NCBI RefSeq assembly: GCF_013155265.1
Contig: NZ_JABJXU010000014.1
Location: 1-33,366 of the forward strand
Reading direction: 5' to 3'
DNA: 33,366 nt
Source: Enterococcus sp. MMGLQ5-1
Lineage (GTDB): Bacteria; Bacillota; Bacilli; Lactobacillales; Streptococcaceae
Part shown: positions 16,240 to 25,473 of the stretch, piece by piece
Numbering within the stretch: the stretch's first letter is position 1
Layout: each line of letters opens with the position of its first letter
The notes under the pieces: model-generated
What the model saw: the letters and a program-made list of their open reading frames with translations, nothing else
What the model was told of the DNA's origin: nothing
The model's database searches: none
Made by a program: the position numbers and the translations under genes

Positions 16240-16368
16240 TGGGGTCAAAGTAACTATAAAAAATTGATTAAAGCTTGCTTTAAATTAAATTAGCTAATAG
16301 CCGATTAGACAACGCCTTATACAGCATTGATTATAACAGAAAGATTCAAAAATTAATATTAATAGATA
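16240..16368. other. Non-coding stretch between ldh and ykoE regulatory regions
   Basis: AT-rich upstream DNA of the two divergent units. I see no gene, hairpin or RNA motif in it. Confidence 0.5.
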
Positions 16369-16397
16369 TTGTGATTTTGATATTTCTGTGTTAGAAT
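16369..16397 (+). promoter_or_regulatory. Promoter of the thiamine-precursor transport operon
   Basis: -35 TTGTGA (16369-16374), a 17-bp spacer and -10 TAGAAT (16392-16397) with an upstream TG (extended -10). It places the transcript start just before the TPP aptamer. Confidence 0.7.
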
Positions 16398-16413
16398 GCC
16401 GATGTACATTATG

Positions 16414-16490
16414 AAACATTTGGGGTGCTTTTATGCTGAGATTATACCCATTGAACCTGATATGGTTAGAACCATCGAAGGAAAATGTTG
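16414..16490 (+). ncRNA. TPP riboswitch (THI element)
   Basis: The conserved thi-box parts occur in order: GGGGTGC (16422-16428), GCTGAGA (16435-16441), ACCC, GAACCTGAT (16453-16461), then TGGTTAGAACCATCG and AAGGAA. A P1 stem forms from ACATT (16416-16420) and AATGT (16484-16488). Binding of thiamine pyrophosphate should lower expression of the downstream ykoEDC genes. The family assignment is secure from the motif order. Confidence 0.95.
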
Positions 16491-16561
16491 ATTGTAGAGT
16501 TCAATAATAGTGATTAATAAGCGCTTTTTATTTTGCTTGAAATAATAGACTGGTCTGATAA

Positions 16562-16607
16562 GCCCCCTTTGATTCTATGTACAAAGAATACGAAGGGAGC
16601 TTTTTTT
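16562..16607 (+). terminator. Riboswitch expression platform: terminator that overlaps the ykoE ribosome binding site
   Basis: GCCCCCTTTGATTCT (16562-16576) pairs with the segment around AGAATACGAAGGGAGC (16585-16600), followed by seven T. The AAGGGAG ribosome binding site of ykoE lies inside the 3' arm, so the same hairpin can stop transcription and also hide the ribosome binding site. Confidence 0.85.
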
Positions 16608-16608
16608 G

Positions 16609-17172
16609 ATGAAAAAAAGTTGGATGTTACAGGATGTCGTTTTATTAGGATTAATTGCTTTTTTATTTGGTGGTATTTTTATGATTGCAGGTTATTTATA
16701 TGCTGCATTGGCAGCATTTTTAACGCCTTTTGGTCTCTCTCCTTTTGCCAATGAAATTTTATTTGGTATGTGGACGATGGCCGCACCCGTTGCTGGCATT
16801 TTGATTCCAAAAAAAGGTAGTTCAACCTTAGGTGAATTATTAGCAGCTTTGGCTGAAATGCTCTATGGCTCCTATTTTGGACCAGCGGTTTTAATTTCCG
16901 GTTTAGTTCAAGGCTTAGGTACGGAGTTTGGCTTTTTTATTACCAAATATCAGCGCTTTGATAAGGTTGCTCTATTTTATGCTGCTATTGGGACTACCGT
17001 TTTTAGCTTTATTTATGAGTACTTTAGAATGTATACTGCCTATGGCTTTGGAATGGTTATTGCCTTGTTTTGTGTTCGCTTTATCTCTGTATTATTCTTT
17101 GGCGTTGTCTTAGTCTCGGCAATTATGAAGCTTTATCATAAGGTACAGCAATTGAATGTGAATGCCAAATGA
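16609..17172 (+). CDS. ykoE: ECF transporter S component for thiamine precursor (YkoE)
   Basis: The 187-residue membrane protein has about five or six hydrophobic helices and matches the YkoE family: LLGLIAFLFGGIFMIAGYLY near the start, FGMWTMAAPVAGILIPKKG, and ELLAALAEMLYGSYFGPAVL. It is the substrate-binding subunit of the YkoEDC energy-coupling-factor transporter, thought to import hydroxymethylpyrimidine or thiamine. The upstream TPP riboswitch supports this directly. ATG at 16609 is nine bases after AAGGGAG. Its stop overlaps the start of ykoD (ATGA). Confidence 0.92.
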   Translation: MKKSWMLQDVVLLGLIAFLFGGIFMIAGYLYAALAAFLTPFGLSPFANEILFGMWTMAAPVAGILIPKKGSSTLGELLAALAEMLYGSYFGPAVLISGLVQGLGTEFGFFITKYQRFDKVALFYAAIGTTVFSFIYEYFRMYTAYGFGMVIALFCVRFISVLFFGVVLVSAIMKLYHKVQQLNVNAK

Positions 17173-18521
17173 CAGGTATTAAATGCTCTAATTTATCCTT
17201 TAAACGTCAATCAACCCTAATTTTTGAAAATTTAAATTTTGATTTTAAAGCCCATCAGCTTTCACTTTTAGTTGGTGAGAGTGGCTGTGGCAAATCAACC
17301 TTGTTTAAGCTAATTGCTGGTTTTGCTGATTTGGAATATTCCGGTCAAATTGTTTTCGGACCAGAAGTATCTCAAAATACAAAATGTAAAATAGTCGGCT
17401 TTGTCTTTCAAAATCCGAATCGCCAATTCACAATGCGGACATTGCGCCGTGAAATTGTTTTTGCACTAGAAAATCTTAGATATAGTCCTGCTGAAATTGC
17501 TAGACGGTTGAATGCTGCTGTTGTCGAGCTTGAAGCAAGCGAATTATTGGATAGGCAGCTTAGTCAGCTTTCCGGTGGCGAAAAGCAGCGGGCAGCCTTG
17601 ACCGTCTTAATTGCGATGGATGCCAATATTCTACTCTTGGATGAACCGTTTGCGAGCGTTGATTTTAAATCACGTCAGCAATTAATTCGCTTATTAGGGC
17701 AATTAAGAGATAATGGGAAGACGATTGTGGTATCAGATCATGATCTGATAGGCTATCAGGAGGTTGCAGACCATTTAATCAGGCTGGAAGATGGCCGCCT
17801 AAAAGAGCAACCGTTAACTGAATTAAATGATGCTCAAAAGGGCTATTGCCTGACTCAAACATTGTCAGGGCAGGCTTCATTTTTAAATTTAGCTGCGATT
17901 TCTATTCAAAATAATAATCGATTATTGCTAGATAATGCTTTTTGCAGTTTTAATCATGGCATCACTACTTTGACCGGTGATAATGGTAGTGGCAAATCAA
18001 CATTATTGAGAGCAATTGCTCAACGGCAAAAATATCGTGGGAAAATGTTGTTTAACGGTAAAAAGCTAAAAAAAACAAGTCGTTTATATCGTAGCTTGAC
18101 CTTGGTGGTTCAAGATGCTGAAAAGCAATTTATTGGATTGACACCACGAGATGAATTTGATTTTAATCAAGATATTAATGATGCGATGCAAAAAAAACAA
18201 AATGAAGCGATTAGCTTTCTTGGCTTATCCGATAAATTAGATTATAGTCTTTATCATTTAAGTGAAGGACAAAAGAAAATGGTTCAATTAATCAGTATGC
18301 TCAGCTTGGATTTATCGTTTTTAATGCTTGATGAACCCTTTACGGGCTTGGATGATCGTGCTTGTCGCTACTTTGTCGATTGGATTCAGGAAAAAGCAAA
18401 AAAACAGGATTTTTTAATTGTTTCTCATCGTTTAGCACCGCTTTGTCAGGCTAGTCAGTTTCATATCGAATTGACTGATCAGAAATTAATGGTAAAAGAT
18501 GGAGGTAATGATGGTCTATAA
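17169..18521 (+). CDS. ykoD: ECF transporter ATPase with two fused ABC domains (YkoD)
   Basis: The 450-residue protein carries two ABC ATPase domains in one chain. Domain 1 has Walker A GESGCGKST (about residue 36), signature LSGGEKQRA and Walker B ILLLDEPFASVD. Domain 2 has Walker A GDNGSGKST (about 270), an atypical signature LSEGQKKM and Walker B FLMLDEPFTGLD. Both sites keep the catalytic Glu, so both may hydrolyse ATP. It powers uptake with YkoE and YkoC. The start overlaps the ykoE stop and the end overlaps ykoC, so the three genes form a translationally coupled operon. Confidence 0.93.
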   Translation: MTGIKCSNLSFKRQSTLIFENLNFDFKAHQLSLLVGESGCGKSTLFKLIAGFADLEYSGQIVFGPEVSQNTKCKIVGFVFQNPNRQFTMRTLRREIVFALENLRYSPAEIARRLNAAVVELEASELLDRQLSQLSGGEKQRAALTVLIAMDANILLLDEPFASVDFKSRQQLIRLLGQLRDNGKTIVVSDHDLIGYQEVADHLIRLEDGRLKEQPLTELNDAQKGYCLTQTLSGQASFLNLAAISIQNNNRLLLDNAFCSFNHGITTLTGDNGSGKSTLLRAIAQRQKYRGKMLFNGKKLKKTSRLYRSLTLVVQDAEKQFIGLTPRDEFDFNQDINDAMQKKQNEAISFLGLSDKLDYSLYHLSEGQKKMVQLISMLSLDLSFLMLDEPFTGLDDRACRYFVDWIQEKAKKQDFLIVSHRLAPLCQASQFHIELTDQKLMVKDGGNDGL

Positions 18522-19161
18522 AAAAACAGCTGTGCTTTGGTTGGCAATCCTAATTTTTATTTTTGCCTTAGAGCTTTCTTTCACAACCTCCTTTCTAATG
18601 AATTATTTTGTGATAGTCATTGCTTTAATCTATTTACTTCTATTAAAAAAAAACCGAGCTATTATTATTGCGCTATTCATACCAATTTTACCTGCCCTTG
18701 CTACTTATTGGTCAATTTTACTTCACGGTGCGAATCAGGATTTAGCACTTCTAATGGTGCTTCGAACCTTTGTCTTTGCAGTTTTAGGTGTTGTTTTTTC
18801 GGTTGGGATTGATTTAGAAGAATTATTATTGGTTTTGGAGCAAAAAGGGCTGCCAACAAGTTTTGTTTATGGGATTATGGTAGTTATTCATGCTTTCCCA
18901 GAGCTAAGGGCGGAAGTGGTTAATCTGTATGAGGCAAGTATTCTTAGAGGTAAAAAATTACACTTTTATTCACCAATGCTTTATTTAAAAACGATTTTAA
19001 GTGCCTTTTCCTTTCGGACACAATATACAGAAGCCATTTATTCGAGAGGATTTGTTGAGGGGCAGCAGCGGACACATCAATATCAATATATTCATTCAAA
19101 ATCTGCTTTAATCATCGTGATTGTAATATTTGCTTTTGCAAATTTATTATCTTTCTTTTAA
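18511..19161 (+). CDS. ykoC: ECF transporter transmembrane component (YkoC/EcfT)
   Basis: The 216-residue protein has about five membrane helices and belongs to the EcfT family. The region ASILRGKKLHFYSPML and the later TEAIYSRGF fit the short cytoplasmic motifs (A-R-G type) that couple to the ATPases. It scaffolds the thiamine-precursor transporter. The ATG at 18511 lies five bases after GGAGG; ATG codons at 18499 and 18508 precede or crowd that site. It overlaps the ykoD end by 11 bases and is followed by a terminator. Confidence 0.9.
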   Translation: MVYKKTAVLWLAILIFIFALELSFTTSFLMNYFVIVIALIYLLLLKKNRAIIIALFIPILPALATYWSILLHGANQDLALLMVLRTFVFAVLGVVFSVGIDLEELLLVLEQKGLPTSFVYGIMVVIHAFPELRAEVVNLYEASILRGKKLHFYSPMLYLKTILSAFSFRTQYTEAIYSRGFVEGQQRTHQYQYIHSKSALIIVIVIFAFANLLSFF

Positions 19162-19174
19162 ATGTTTAATAATA

Positions 19175-19232
19175 AATAACCTTTATTTACAGTAGCTTTG
19201 TTGCTGATATTGTTAATAAAGGCTTATTTTTT
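19175..19232 (+). terminator. Terminator of the ykoEDC operon
   Basis: AATAACCTTTATT (19175-19187) pairs, with a bulge, with AATAAAGGCTTATT (19215-19228); a run of six T follows. Confidence 0.7.
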
Positions 19233-19272
19233 GCTAAAATCAACGTAATTAATTTTGTTATGTCATTATTTT

Positions 19273-19281
19273 TGCTATAAT
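19273..19281 (+). promoter_or_regulatory. Extended -10 promoter upstream of pth
   Basis: TGCTATAAT is a full extended -10 element. TTGTTA lies 15 bp upstream as a weak -35. It lies about 130 bases before the pth start. Confidence 0.65.
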
Positions 19282-19337
19282 AGTGACATTAATAAATATC
19301 AATTGCTTTATCATAAATCGCAATAATATTTTTTCAT

Positions 19338-19361
19338 GCACAAAATTCTTTGTGCGTTTTT
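19338..19361 (+). terminator. Terminator-like hairpin in the pth leader
   Basis: GCACAAA and TTTGTGC form a perfect 7-bp stem with the 4-base loop ATTC, followed by GTTTTT. It lies between the promoter and pth, so it may attenuate the operon or end a short leader RNA. Confidence 0.65.
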
Positions 19362-19408
19362 CTGCGTTTACGATAATTTTATAAATGAACAATGTGAGGA
19401 TGTTTTAT

Positions 19409-19981
19409 ATGACAATAATGATTGTTGGATTGGGTAATCCCGGTGATAAGTATCAAGATACAAAGCACAATATTGGCTTTATGGTCGTTGATGAAATTGC
19501 CAGAGGAGAGGGACTTACATTCAAGCGTGATAAAGCCTTTCAGGCAGATGTTGCGTCTTATTTTAAAAATGGGGAAAAAGTATACTTAATTAAACCAACT
19601 ACCTTTATGAATGCTTCAGGTAAAGCGGTCGGTGGTTTGCTGACCTATTTTAATATTCCCAAGGAAAAGCTATTGGTAATTTATGATGACTTAGATAGTG
19701 AGGTAGGTAGGCTTCGATTGCGACAAAAGGGCTCGGCTGGTGGGCATAATGGTATTAAGGATATTATTGCGGCAATTGGAACTAACGAATTTGCTCGAAT
19801 TAAAATTGGTATTGGTCGACCAGAGCATAGTAAAGAAAAAGTTGTAAATTATGTTCTATCAGGCTTTGCTAAAAATGATCATGCTTTAGTGCAAACCGCT
19901 GTTAGTAAAGCAGCCTCTGCGGCTGAGGATTATACTAAGCAAGATGAATTTACTAATTTAATGAATAAATATAACGGGTGA
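19409..19981 (+). CDS. pth: Peptidyl-tRNA hydrolase
   Basis: The 190-residue enzyme frees tRNA from stalled peptidyl-tRNA. The N-terminal IMIVGLGNPGDKYQDTKHNIGF contains the substrate-contacting Asn and the catalytic His (in KHNIGF). KPTTFMNASGKAV, VIYDDLDSEVGRLRLRQKGSAGGHNGIKDI and RIKIGIGRP are also present. I chose ATG at 19409, which has GAGG nine bases upstream and matches the family start; in-frame starts from 19385 add an uncharacteristic segment. It begins the pth-mfd-flippase-rqcP run found in many Lactobacillales. Confidence 0.95.
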   Translation: MTIMIVGLGNPGDKYQDTKHNIGFMVVDEIARGEGLTFKRDKAFQADVASYFKNGEKVYLIKPTTFMNASGKAVGGLLTYFNIPKEKLLVIYDDLDSEVGRLRLRQKGSAGGHNGIKDIIAAIGTNEFARIKIGIGRPEHSKEKVVNYVLSGFAKNDHALVQTAVSKAASAAEDYTKQDEFTNLMNKYNG

Positions 19982-19984
19982 GAA

Positions 19985-22900
19985 ATGAATCTAATTGATA
20001 TATTTGCAAAGAATGAAAAAATAGGACAGTGGCTACGTAATTTTGATAGATCAAATCGTCAATTAATTACTGGCTTAGTAGGCACCTCAAAAGCACTTGC
20101 GATTGCGGCGGCCTATGAAAATTATCCCAGACAAATGCTGGTTGTGGTTAAAAATCAATTGGCAGCAACTCAATTGGCAGATGATTTGGCCGGCCTAATT
20201 GGCGAAAATCAAGTCTTTACCTTTTTTGCTGATGAAGCTGTCGTGGCTGAATTTGCTTTTGCTTCACCTGAGCGTCGTGCTTCTAGGGTTGAGGTATTAG
20301 ATTTCCTCATTAGCGGACAGCCTGGGATTGTGATTGTACCAGTTATGGGGCTGAAGAAGCGATTAGCACCGCCTGAAGATTGGCAACGAGCACATATTTT
20401 ATTTAAAGCTGGTCAGGAATTTGAGCATCATAGCTTAGCACAAAAATTAATCAATTTGGGCTATAAACGAGAGAATCTAGTTGCGACGCCAGGGGAGTTT
20501 GCAATCCGTGGCGATATTATTGATATCTATCCATTAGACTCGGAGTATCCACTCCGAATTGAATTTTTTGGCGATGAAATAGACAGTATTCGTAAATTTG
20601 ATGTGATGACGCAGCGTTCAATTGAAGAAATGTCAGAGCAGCTTATTTCACCGGCTACTGAAAATTATTTTTCAAGCGATGCTTTAAAAAAAGGTACTGA
20701 AATTTTGAGTGCCTCTCTAGACAAAAAGCTTGCTACGATTGACGTTCAGTCACAAGATAAGCTTGCCAGTTACTTTAATGAATTAATCGAAGCTGCTCAA
20801 AAAGGGGCTTATCATCAAGATTTAAGTAAATTTTCGAGCTATTTCTATGAAAAAGGCCATAGTCTTTTTGACTATTTGTCAAAAGATAGCTTGATTTTCA
20901 TTGATGATTTACAAAAAATTATGGATATGGCACATAAAATTGATCTTGAAGCGGCAGAGTTCTTAACGCTTGAACTGCATACAGGTCTTGCCTTTTCTGA
21001 TCAAGAGTATCTGATGCCTTTTTATGAGCAATTAAAACAACAAACAAGGTTAACTTTCTTTTCGGTTTTTCAAAAAGGATTAGGTAATTTACGATTTGAT
21101 GCATTATTTAATTTTACAAGTCACGTGATGCAGCAATTTTTTGGGCAATTACCATTATTAGCAGAGGAAATCAGACGTTATCAAAAGCAAACGCAAACGG
21201 TTATTGTACTCAGTCCGGATCAGCAGCGTTTGGAAAAAACAGTGGAAGCCTTAAACGAATTTAACATGACACCTCAAATAACTAATTCAGAAAATATACT
21301 ACCTAAGATTTTTCAGGTGACGATTGGCAGTCTGAGTAGTGGTTTTTCATTTCTAGATGAGTCAATGGTTGTCATTACTGAAAAAGAATTATTTCAAGGC
21401 TATGCCAAGAAAAGGACGAGACGGCAGGCTATTTCTAATGCAGAGCGTCTTAAGGACTACAATGAGCTCAAAATTGGTGATTACGTTGTCCATAAAAATC
21501 ATGGGATTGGTCAATATGTTGGCATTGAGACCATTGAAATTAACGGCATCCATCAAGACTATTTAACGATTCGTTATCAGAATTCAGATAAAATTTCAAT
21601 TCCAGTAACGCATTTGGACCTAATTACTAAATATGTAGCTAGTGAGGGTAAGGTTCCTCATATTAATAAGCTTAATGATACAAAATGGAAGAAAACGCGG
21701 CAAAAGGTTTCCAAGCAGGTTGAGGATATTGCTGACGATTTAATTGAACTATATGCTGAGCGTGAAGCTCAGCGTGGTTTTGCCTTTTCTAATGATGATG
21801 ATAATCAGCAGGTATTTGATGATTCATTTCCTTTTGTTGAAACAGATGACCAGTTGCGGAGTATTGATGAAATTAAACGAGATATGGAAAAAATTCGACC
21901 GATGGATCGTTTACTGGTGGGTGATGTTGGCTTTGGTAAAACAGAGGTTGCTTTGAGAGCGGCATTTAAAGCGATTAATGATCACAAGCAGGTGGCAATC
22001 CTAGTACCAACTACTATTTTGGCGGATCAGCATTATCAAAATATGCTTAAAAGATTTCAAGGCTTTCCTGTAGAAATTGATATGCTCTCACGCTTTCGGA
22101 CGAAAAAACAGCAGGAAGCAACGATTGAACGCTTAAAAGAGGGTAAAATCGATATTGTGGTTGGTACTCATCGCATTTTATCTAAAGATATTGTTTTTCG
22201 AGATTTAGGGCTAATTATTATTGATGAGGAGCAGCGATTTGGAGTGAAGCATAAGGAACGCTTGAAGCAATTAAGAGCACAGGTCGATGTGCTAACGCTA
22301 ACAGCGACCCCGATTCCAAGAACACTGCATATGTCAATGCTAGGAATACGTGATTTATCAATTATTGAAACGCCACCGCAGAATCGTTATCCAGTTCAAA
22401 CCTATGTTCTGGAAACAAATTACGATGTGATCCGCGATGCAATTGAGCGTGAGCTAAGTCGCGGCGGGCAATGCTTCTATTTATTTAATCGAGTAGATAT
22501 GATTGAGCAGAAGGTCTCAGAGCTGCAAGATATCGTGCCAGATGCCCGAATCGCATACGCACATGGTCAGATGTCTGAGATGCAGCTGGAAAATGTATTA
22601 GTTGACTTTTTAGAAGGTGCGTATGATGTCTTAGTGACAACGACCATCATTGAAACAGGTGTTGACATGCCTAATGTCAATACATTATTTGTGGAAAATG
22701 CTGATTATATGGGCTTGTCAACGCTCTATCAGCTTCGTGGTCGTGTCGGCAGGAGCAATCGAATTGCCTATGCTTATTTTATGTATCGGCCTGATAAATC
22801 GCTGAGTGAGGAAAGTGAGAAACGATTGGAAGCGATTAAAGGCTTTACAGAATTAGGCAGCGGTTTTAAAATTGCGATGCGTGACTTATCAATTCGGGGA

Positions 22901-23500
22901 GCTGGAAACGTATTGGGTGTTCAGCAGCACGGCTTTATCGATAGTGTTGGCTTTGAAATGTACTCACAGATGCTAGAGGAGGCTGTCCAGCGCAAGCAGG
23001 GAACTGAACAAACAGTCCTTAAATCAAATGCGGAGCTTGATCTTAGGATTGATGCATATATTCCAATGACTTATATAACGGATGAACGTCAAAAAATCGA
23101 AATTTATAAGCGAATTCGTGAATTTGAGTCAGTCGAAATGTATGATGAGCTGACTGCTGAACTAATGGATCGTTTTGGGGAATACCCAGATGCCGTAGCT
23201 TATCTATTAGAAATCGGTTTAATCAAAATGTATGCTGATAATGCACTTGTTGATCTGATTAAAAATAAGGGTGATCAAGTTGAGATTAGAATGAGTGGCA
23301 AGGCAGTACAGGTTTTCTTGACGCAAGATTATTTTGAGGCACTAAATGAGACTAAATTACCAGTTACAATCGGTGATGTTAATGGTAAAATGGTAGTTAA
23401 TTTAGATGCTCGAAAAATTAATCAAAACCAACTTTTAATCGAATTAAAAGCGGTTATAGGTAAATTAAGTGAAATTAAATCAAATAAATCTAAAAAATAG
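19985..23500 (+). CDS. mfd: Transcription-repair coupling factor Mfd
   Basis: The 1171-residue DNA translocase removes RNA polymerase stalled at lesions and recruits UvrA. The N-terminal UvrB-homology modules are followed by the RNA-polymerase interaction domain (LKIGDYVVHKNHGIGQYVG), then a RecG-like motor with Walker A LLVGDVGFGKTEVA (near 646), DEEQ box IIIDEEQRFGV, LTATPIPRTLHMS, and the late helicase motifs TTIIETGVDMPNVN and YQLRGRVGRS. The C-terminal UvrA-binding-mimic domain is present. Length is normal. It starts three bases after the pth stop with a weak ribosome binding site, and probably relies on coupling. Confidence 0.97.
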   Translation: MNLIDIFAKNEKIGQWLRNFDRSNRQLITGLVGTSKALAIAAAYENYPRQMLVVVKNQLAATQLADDLAGLIGENQVFTFFADEAVVAEFAFASPERRASRVEVLDFLISGQPGIVIVPVMGLKKRLAPPEDWQRAHILFKAGQEFEHHSLAQKLINLGYKRENLVATPGEFAIRGDIIDIYPLDSEYPLRIEFFGDEIDSIRKFDVMTQRSIEEMSEQLISPATENYFSSDALKKGTEILSASLDKKLATIDVQSQDKLASYFNELIEAAQKGAYHQDLSKFSSYFYEKGHSLFDYLSKDSLIFIDDLQKIMDMAHKIDLEAAEFLTLELHTGLAFSDQEYLMPFYEQLKQQTRLTFFSVFQKGLGNLRFDALFNFTSHVMQQFFGQLPLLAEEIRRYQKQTQTVIVLSPDQQRLEKTVEALNEFNMTPQITNSENILPKIFQVTIGSLSSGFSFLDESMVVITEKELFQGYAKKRTRRQAISNAERLKDYNELKIGDYVVHKNHGIGQYVGIETIEINGIHQDYLTIRYQNSDKISIPVTHLDLITKYVASEGKVPHINKLNDTKWKKTRQKVSKQVEDIADDLIELYAEREAQRGFAFSNDDDNQQVFDDSFPFVETDDQLRSIDEIKRDMEKIRPMDRLLVGDVGFGKTEVALRAAFKAINDHKQVAILVPTTILADQHYQNMLKRFQGFPVEIDMLSRFRTKKQQEATIERLKEGKIDIVVGTHRILSKDIVFRDLGLIIIDEEQRFGVKHKERLKQLRAQVDVLTLTATPIPRTLHMSMLGIRDLSIIETPPQNRYPVQTYVLETNYDVIRDAIERELSRGGQCFYLFNRVDMIEQKVSELQDIVPDARIAYAHGQMSEMQLENVLVDFLEGAYDVLVTTTIIETGVDMPNVNTLFVENADYMGLSTLYQLRGRVGRSNRIAYAYFMYRPDKSLSEESEKRLEAIKGFTELGSGFKIAMRDLSIRGAGNVLGVQQHGFIDSVGFEMYSQMLEEAVQRKQGTEQTVLKSNAELDLRIDAYIPMTYITDERQKIEIYKRIREFESVEMYDELTAELMDRFGEYPDAVAYLLEIGLIKMYADNALVDLIKNKGDQVEIRMSGKAVQVFLTQDYFEALNETKLPVTIGDVNGKMVVNLDARKINQNQLLIELKAVIGKLSEIKSNKSKK

Positions 23501-24950
23501 TGCCATCATTTTAATTATTTCAGGTGTGATTGCCAAGGTTTTAGCGGCCTTATATCGTTTTCCATATCAAAATCTGGTTGGTGATTTAGGCTTCTATGCT
23601 TATCAGCAGGTATATCCGATGATGGCGATTATTACGACGATTTCTTTAGTTGCTCTGCCCAATTTTATTGCCAAAGCAGTAGCTGGAAAAGCTAAAAGCG
23701 CACTTACAGACTATTTGAGTCAGTTTTTTCAAGTTACCTGTTGGCTGTCCTTTGCTTTATTTCTTATCATTGCACTAGCAAGCAAGCCATTAGCCATACT
23801 GATGGGTGAGGTAAAGCTCTATCCTGTGATTATTGCGGGGTGCCTGCCTTTGCTTTGTACCCCCTTGTTGAGTGTCTATAGAGGCTACTTTCAGTCGCAA
23901 GGGGAGCTTGATGTTACTGCAAAAAGTCAAGTTATTGAGCAGATTGTGCGAGTGCTGATTATCTGGCTAGGAGCCTATTTGTTTGGTGCATGGCAGCTCG
24001 ATGTTTATCAAACTGCTATTATTGCGATGCTGGGAAGTGTTATTGGAGAAATCGTCGCTATATTGACAATCAATCGACGTCTGCCCTTTAAATTGTGGGG
24101 ACAGCGTATTAAGCCTGCGGAAGCCAGCAAACTCTTGGTAATTTTTTTTAAAGACAGCTTTAATTTTATCTATTTTGCCATTTTTTTGCTGCTTTTCCAA
24201 TTGGTAGATGCTTTTGCAGTAAAAAATGCCTTAGTTGCTTCAGGATTAGCAAATTTTTCAGCTCAAATTGAAAAAGGCGTTTTTGATCGTGCGCAGCCCT
24301 TTGTCCAGCTGGGCTTAACAATTACCTTGGCAATTATTAGTCAAGCCCTGCCTCAGCTAACCTATACGTATCAAACAAATCGAGTAAAGTATCAGCAATT
24401 ACTCAAACAAAAAATTAAGGTGATTACAATAGTTAGCCTATCAATTACGATTGGAATGTTGTTAGTGATTGATTTAATGAATCAAGTTTTATTTAAAGAT
24501 AATCGGGGAATTAAAGCAATTTCCTATTATCTTCTCGCTATTTTTTTGCTAAGTATGATTCAGGTCTTACATCACCATTATGAAATCGCTAGGCGTAGAA
24601 AAGTTAATATCTGGTTTTTGTCTGCTGGCTTATTGAGTAAGCTATTGTTAACGTATTTTCTGACTAAATCTTATGGTATTTTTGGCAGTAGTATTTCAAC
24701 AATAATTAGTTTGTTTATTGTGTTTCTCTGTTATTTTATCAGTGAATACCAGTATTTTTATTTTAAGGTGAAATTTATTTGCTTACTTATTTTAATGAGC
24801 GGTATTGTAAGAATAGCCGAGGGATTACTGACATTTAATACACGCTTTGGAATGTTATTTGAAGTGATACTGCTCTCAACGCTCGGTGCAGCTTTTTTGA
24901 TTGTCTGCCTTCTAAAATTAAAGGTTATTTGCTGGGATGAATTAAAGTGA
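23469..24950 (+). CDS. MATE/MOP-superfamily polysaccharide flippase-like membrane protein
   Basis: The 493-residue protein has about 12-14 hydrophobic segments over its whole length and the start of the MurJ/SpoVB-like group (IAKVLAALYRFPYQNLVGDLGFYAYQQVYP). Members flip lipid-linked cell-envelope precursors across the membrane. Whether this one carries lipid II or another lipid-linked sugar cannot be told. The start is a GTG inside the end of mfd (32-base overlap), preceded by a weak GG-containing site; position within the conserved pth-ftsH run supports it. Such genes sit between mfd and rqcP in many Lactobacillales. Confidence 0.85.
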   Translation: MKLNQINLKNSAIILIISGVIAKVLAALYRFPYQNLVGDLGFYAYQQVYPMMAIITTISLVALPNFIAKAVAGKAKSALTDYLSQFFQVTCWLSFALFLIIALASKPLAILMGEVKLYPVIIAGCLPLLCTPLLSVYRGYFQSQGELDVTAKSQVIEQIVRVLIIWLGAYLFGAWQLDVYQTAIIAMLGSVIGEIVAILTINRRLPFKLWGQRIKPAEASKLLVIFFKDSFNFIYFAIFLLLFQLVDAFAVKNALVASGLANFSAQIEKGVFDRAQPFVQLGLTITLAIISQALPQLTYTYQTNRVKYQQLLKQKIKVITIVSLSITIGMLLVIDLMNQVLFKDNRGIKAISYYLLAIFLLSMIQVLHHHYEIARRRKVNIWFLSAGLLSKLLLTYFLTKSYGIFGSSISTIISLFIVFLCYFISEYQYFYFKVKFICLLILMSGIVRIAEGLLTFNTRFGMLFEVILLSTLGAAFLIVCLLKLKVICWDELK

Positions 24951-24995
24951 AGCGAAGGCTACTAAAGAGATGTAGTAATAATAAAAGGAGAATTT

Positions 24996-25253
24996 ATGAG
25001 ATTAGATAAATATTTAAAGGTTTCTAGAATTATTAAAAGAAGAACAGTTGCTAAGGAAGTAGCGGATAAGGGGCGAATTAAGGTCAATGGCTTACTTGCT
25101 AAATCCTCGACCGATTTAAAAATCAATGATGAAGTTGAAATTACCTTTGGTAATAAACGTCTAACCTTTAAAGTGTTAGAAATGAAGGATTCAACTAAAA
25201 AAGAGGATGCAGAGCGAATGTATCAAATTTTGAATGAGGAATCAATTAATTAA
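24996..25253 (+). CDS. rqcP: S4-domain protein RqcP (YabO)
   Basis: The 85-residue protein is a single S4 RNA-binding domain ([32 protein letters not shown]) with a short C-terminal tail. RqcP helps RqcH add alanine tails to nascent chains on split large ribosomal subunits, a ribosome-rescue pathway. Size, sequence and its place between the flippase and divIC fit. AAAGGAG lies upstream of ATG at 24996. Confidence 0.93.
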   Translation: MRLDKYLKVSRIIKRRTVAKEVADKGRIKVNGLLAKSSTDLKINDEVEITFGNKRLTFKVLEMKDSTKKEDAERMYQILNEESIN

Positions 25254-25270
25254 TAAAATAATTAATTTTT
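25244..25270 (+). terminator. Weak AT-only hairpin after rqcP
   Basis: AATTAATTA (25244-25252) and TAATTAATT (25259-25267) form a 9-bp AT-only stem followed by a few T. It is weak, so read-through into divIC is likely. Confidence 0.4.
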
Positions 25271-25311
25271 AATAGAATTATGTTCTAACTATTTCCTTTC
25301 CAATATAAATT

Positions 25312-25320
25312 TGGTAGAAT
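25312..25320 (+). promoter_or_regulatory. Possible extended -10 promoter for divIC
   Basis: TGGTAGAAT fits an extended -10; the -35 position is poor. It would give divIC a leader of about 145 bases without a recognised motif. Confidence 0.4.
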
Positions 25321-25473
25321 AGTTGAGAACTATCAATTGTAGGAGTCTAGCTTTAAGCGCTATAAGCAGACCTTTAAGTTGGAATAATTCATAACTTTAA
25401 GTGTCTTTATATTTTTTGGGCTTAGGTCAAAGCATTAAAACTGACGCTTTTAGTTTTTGAAAGAGGTGAAGGA

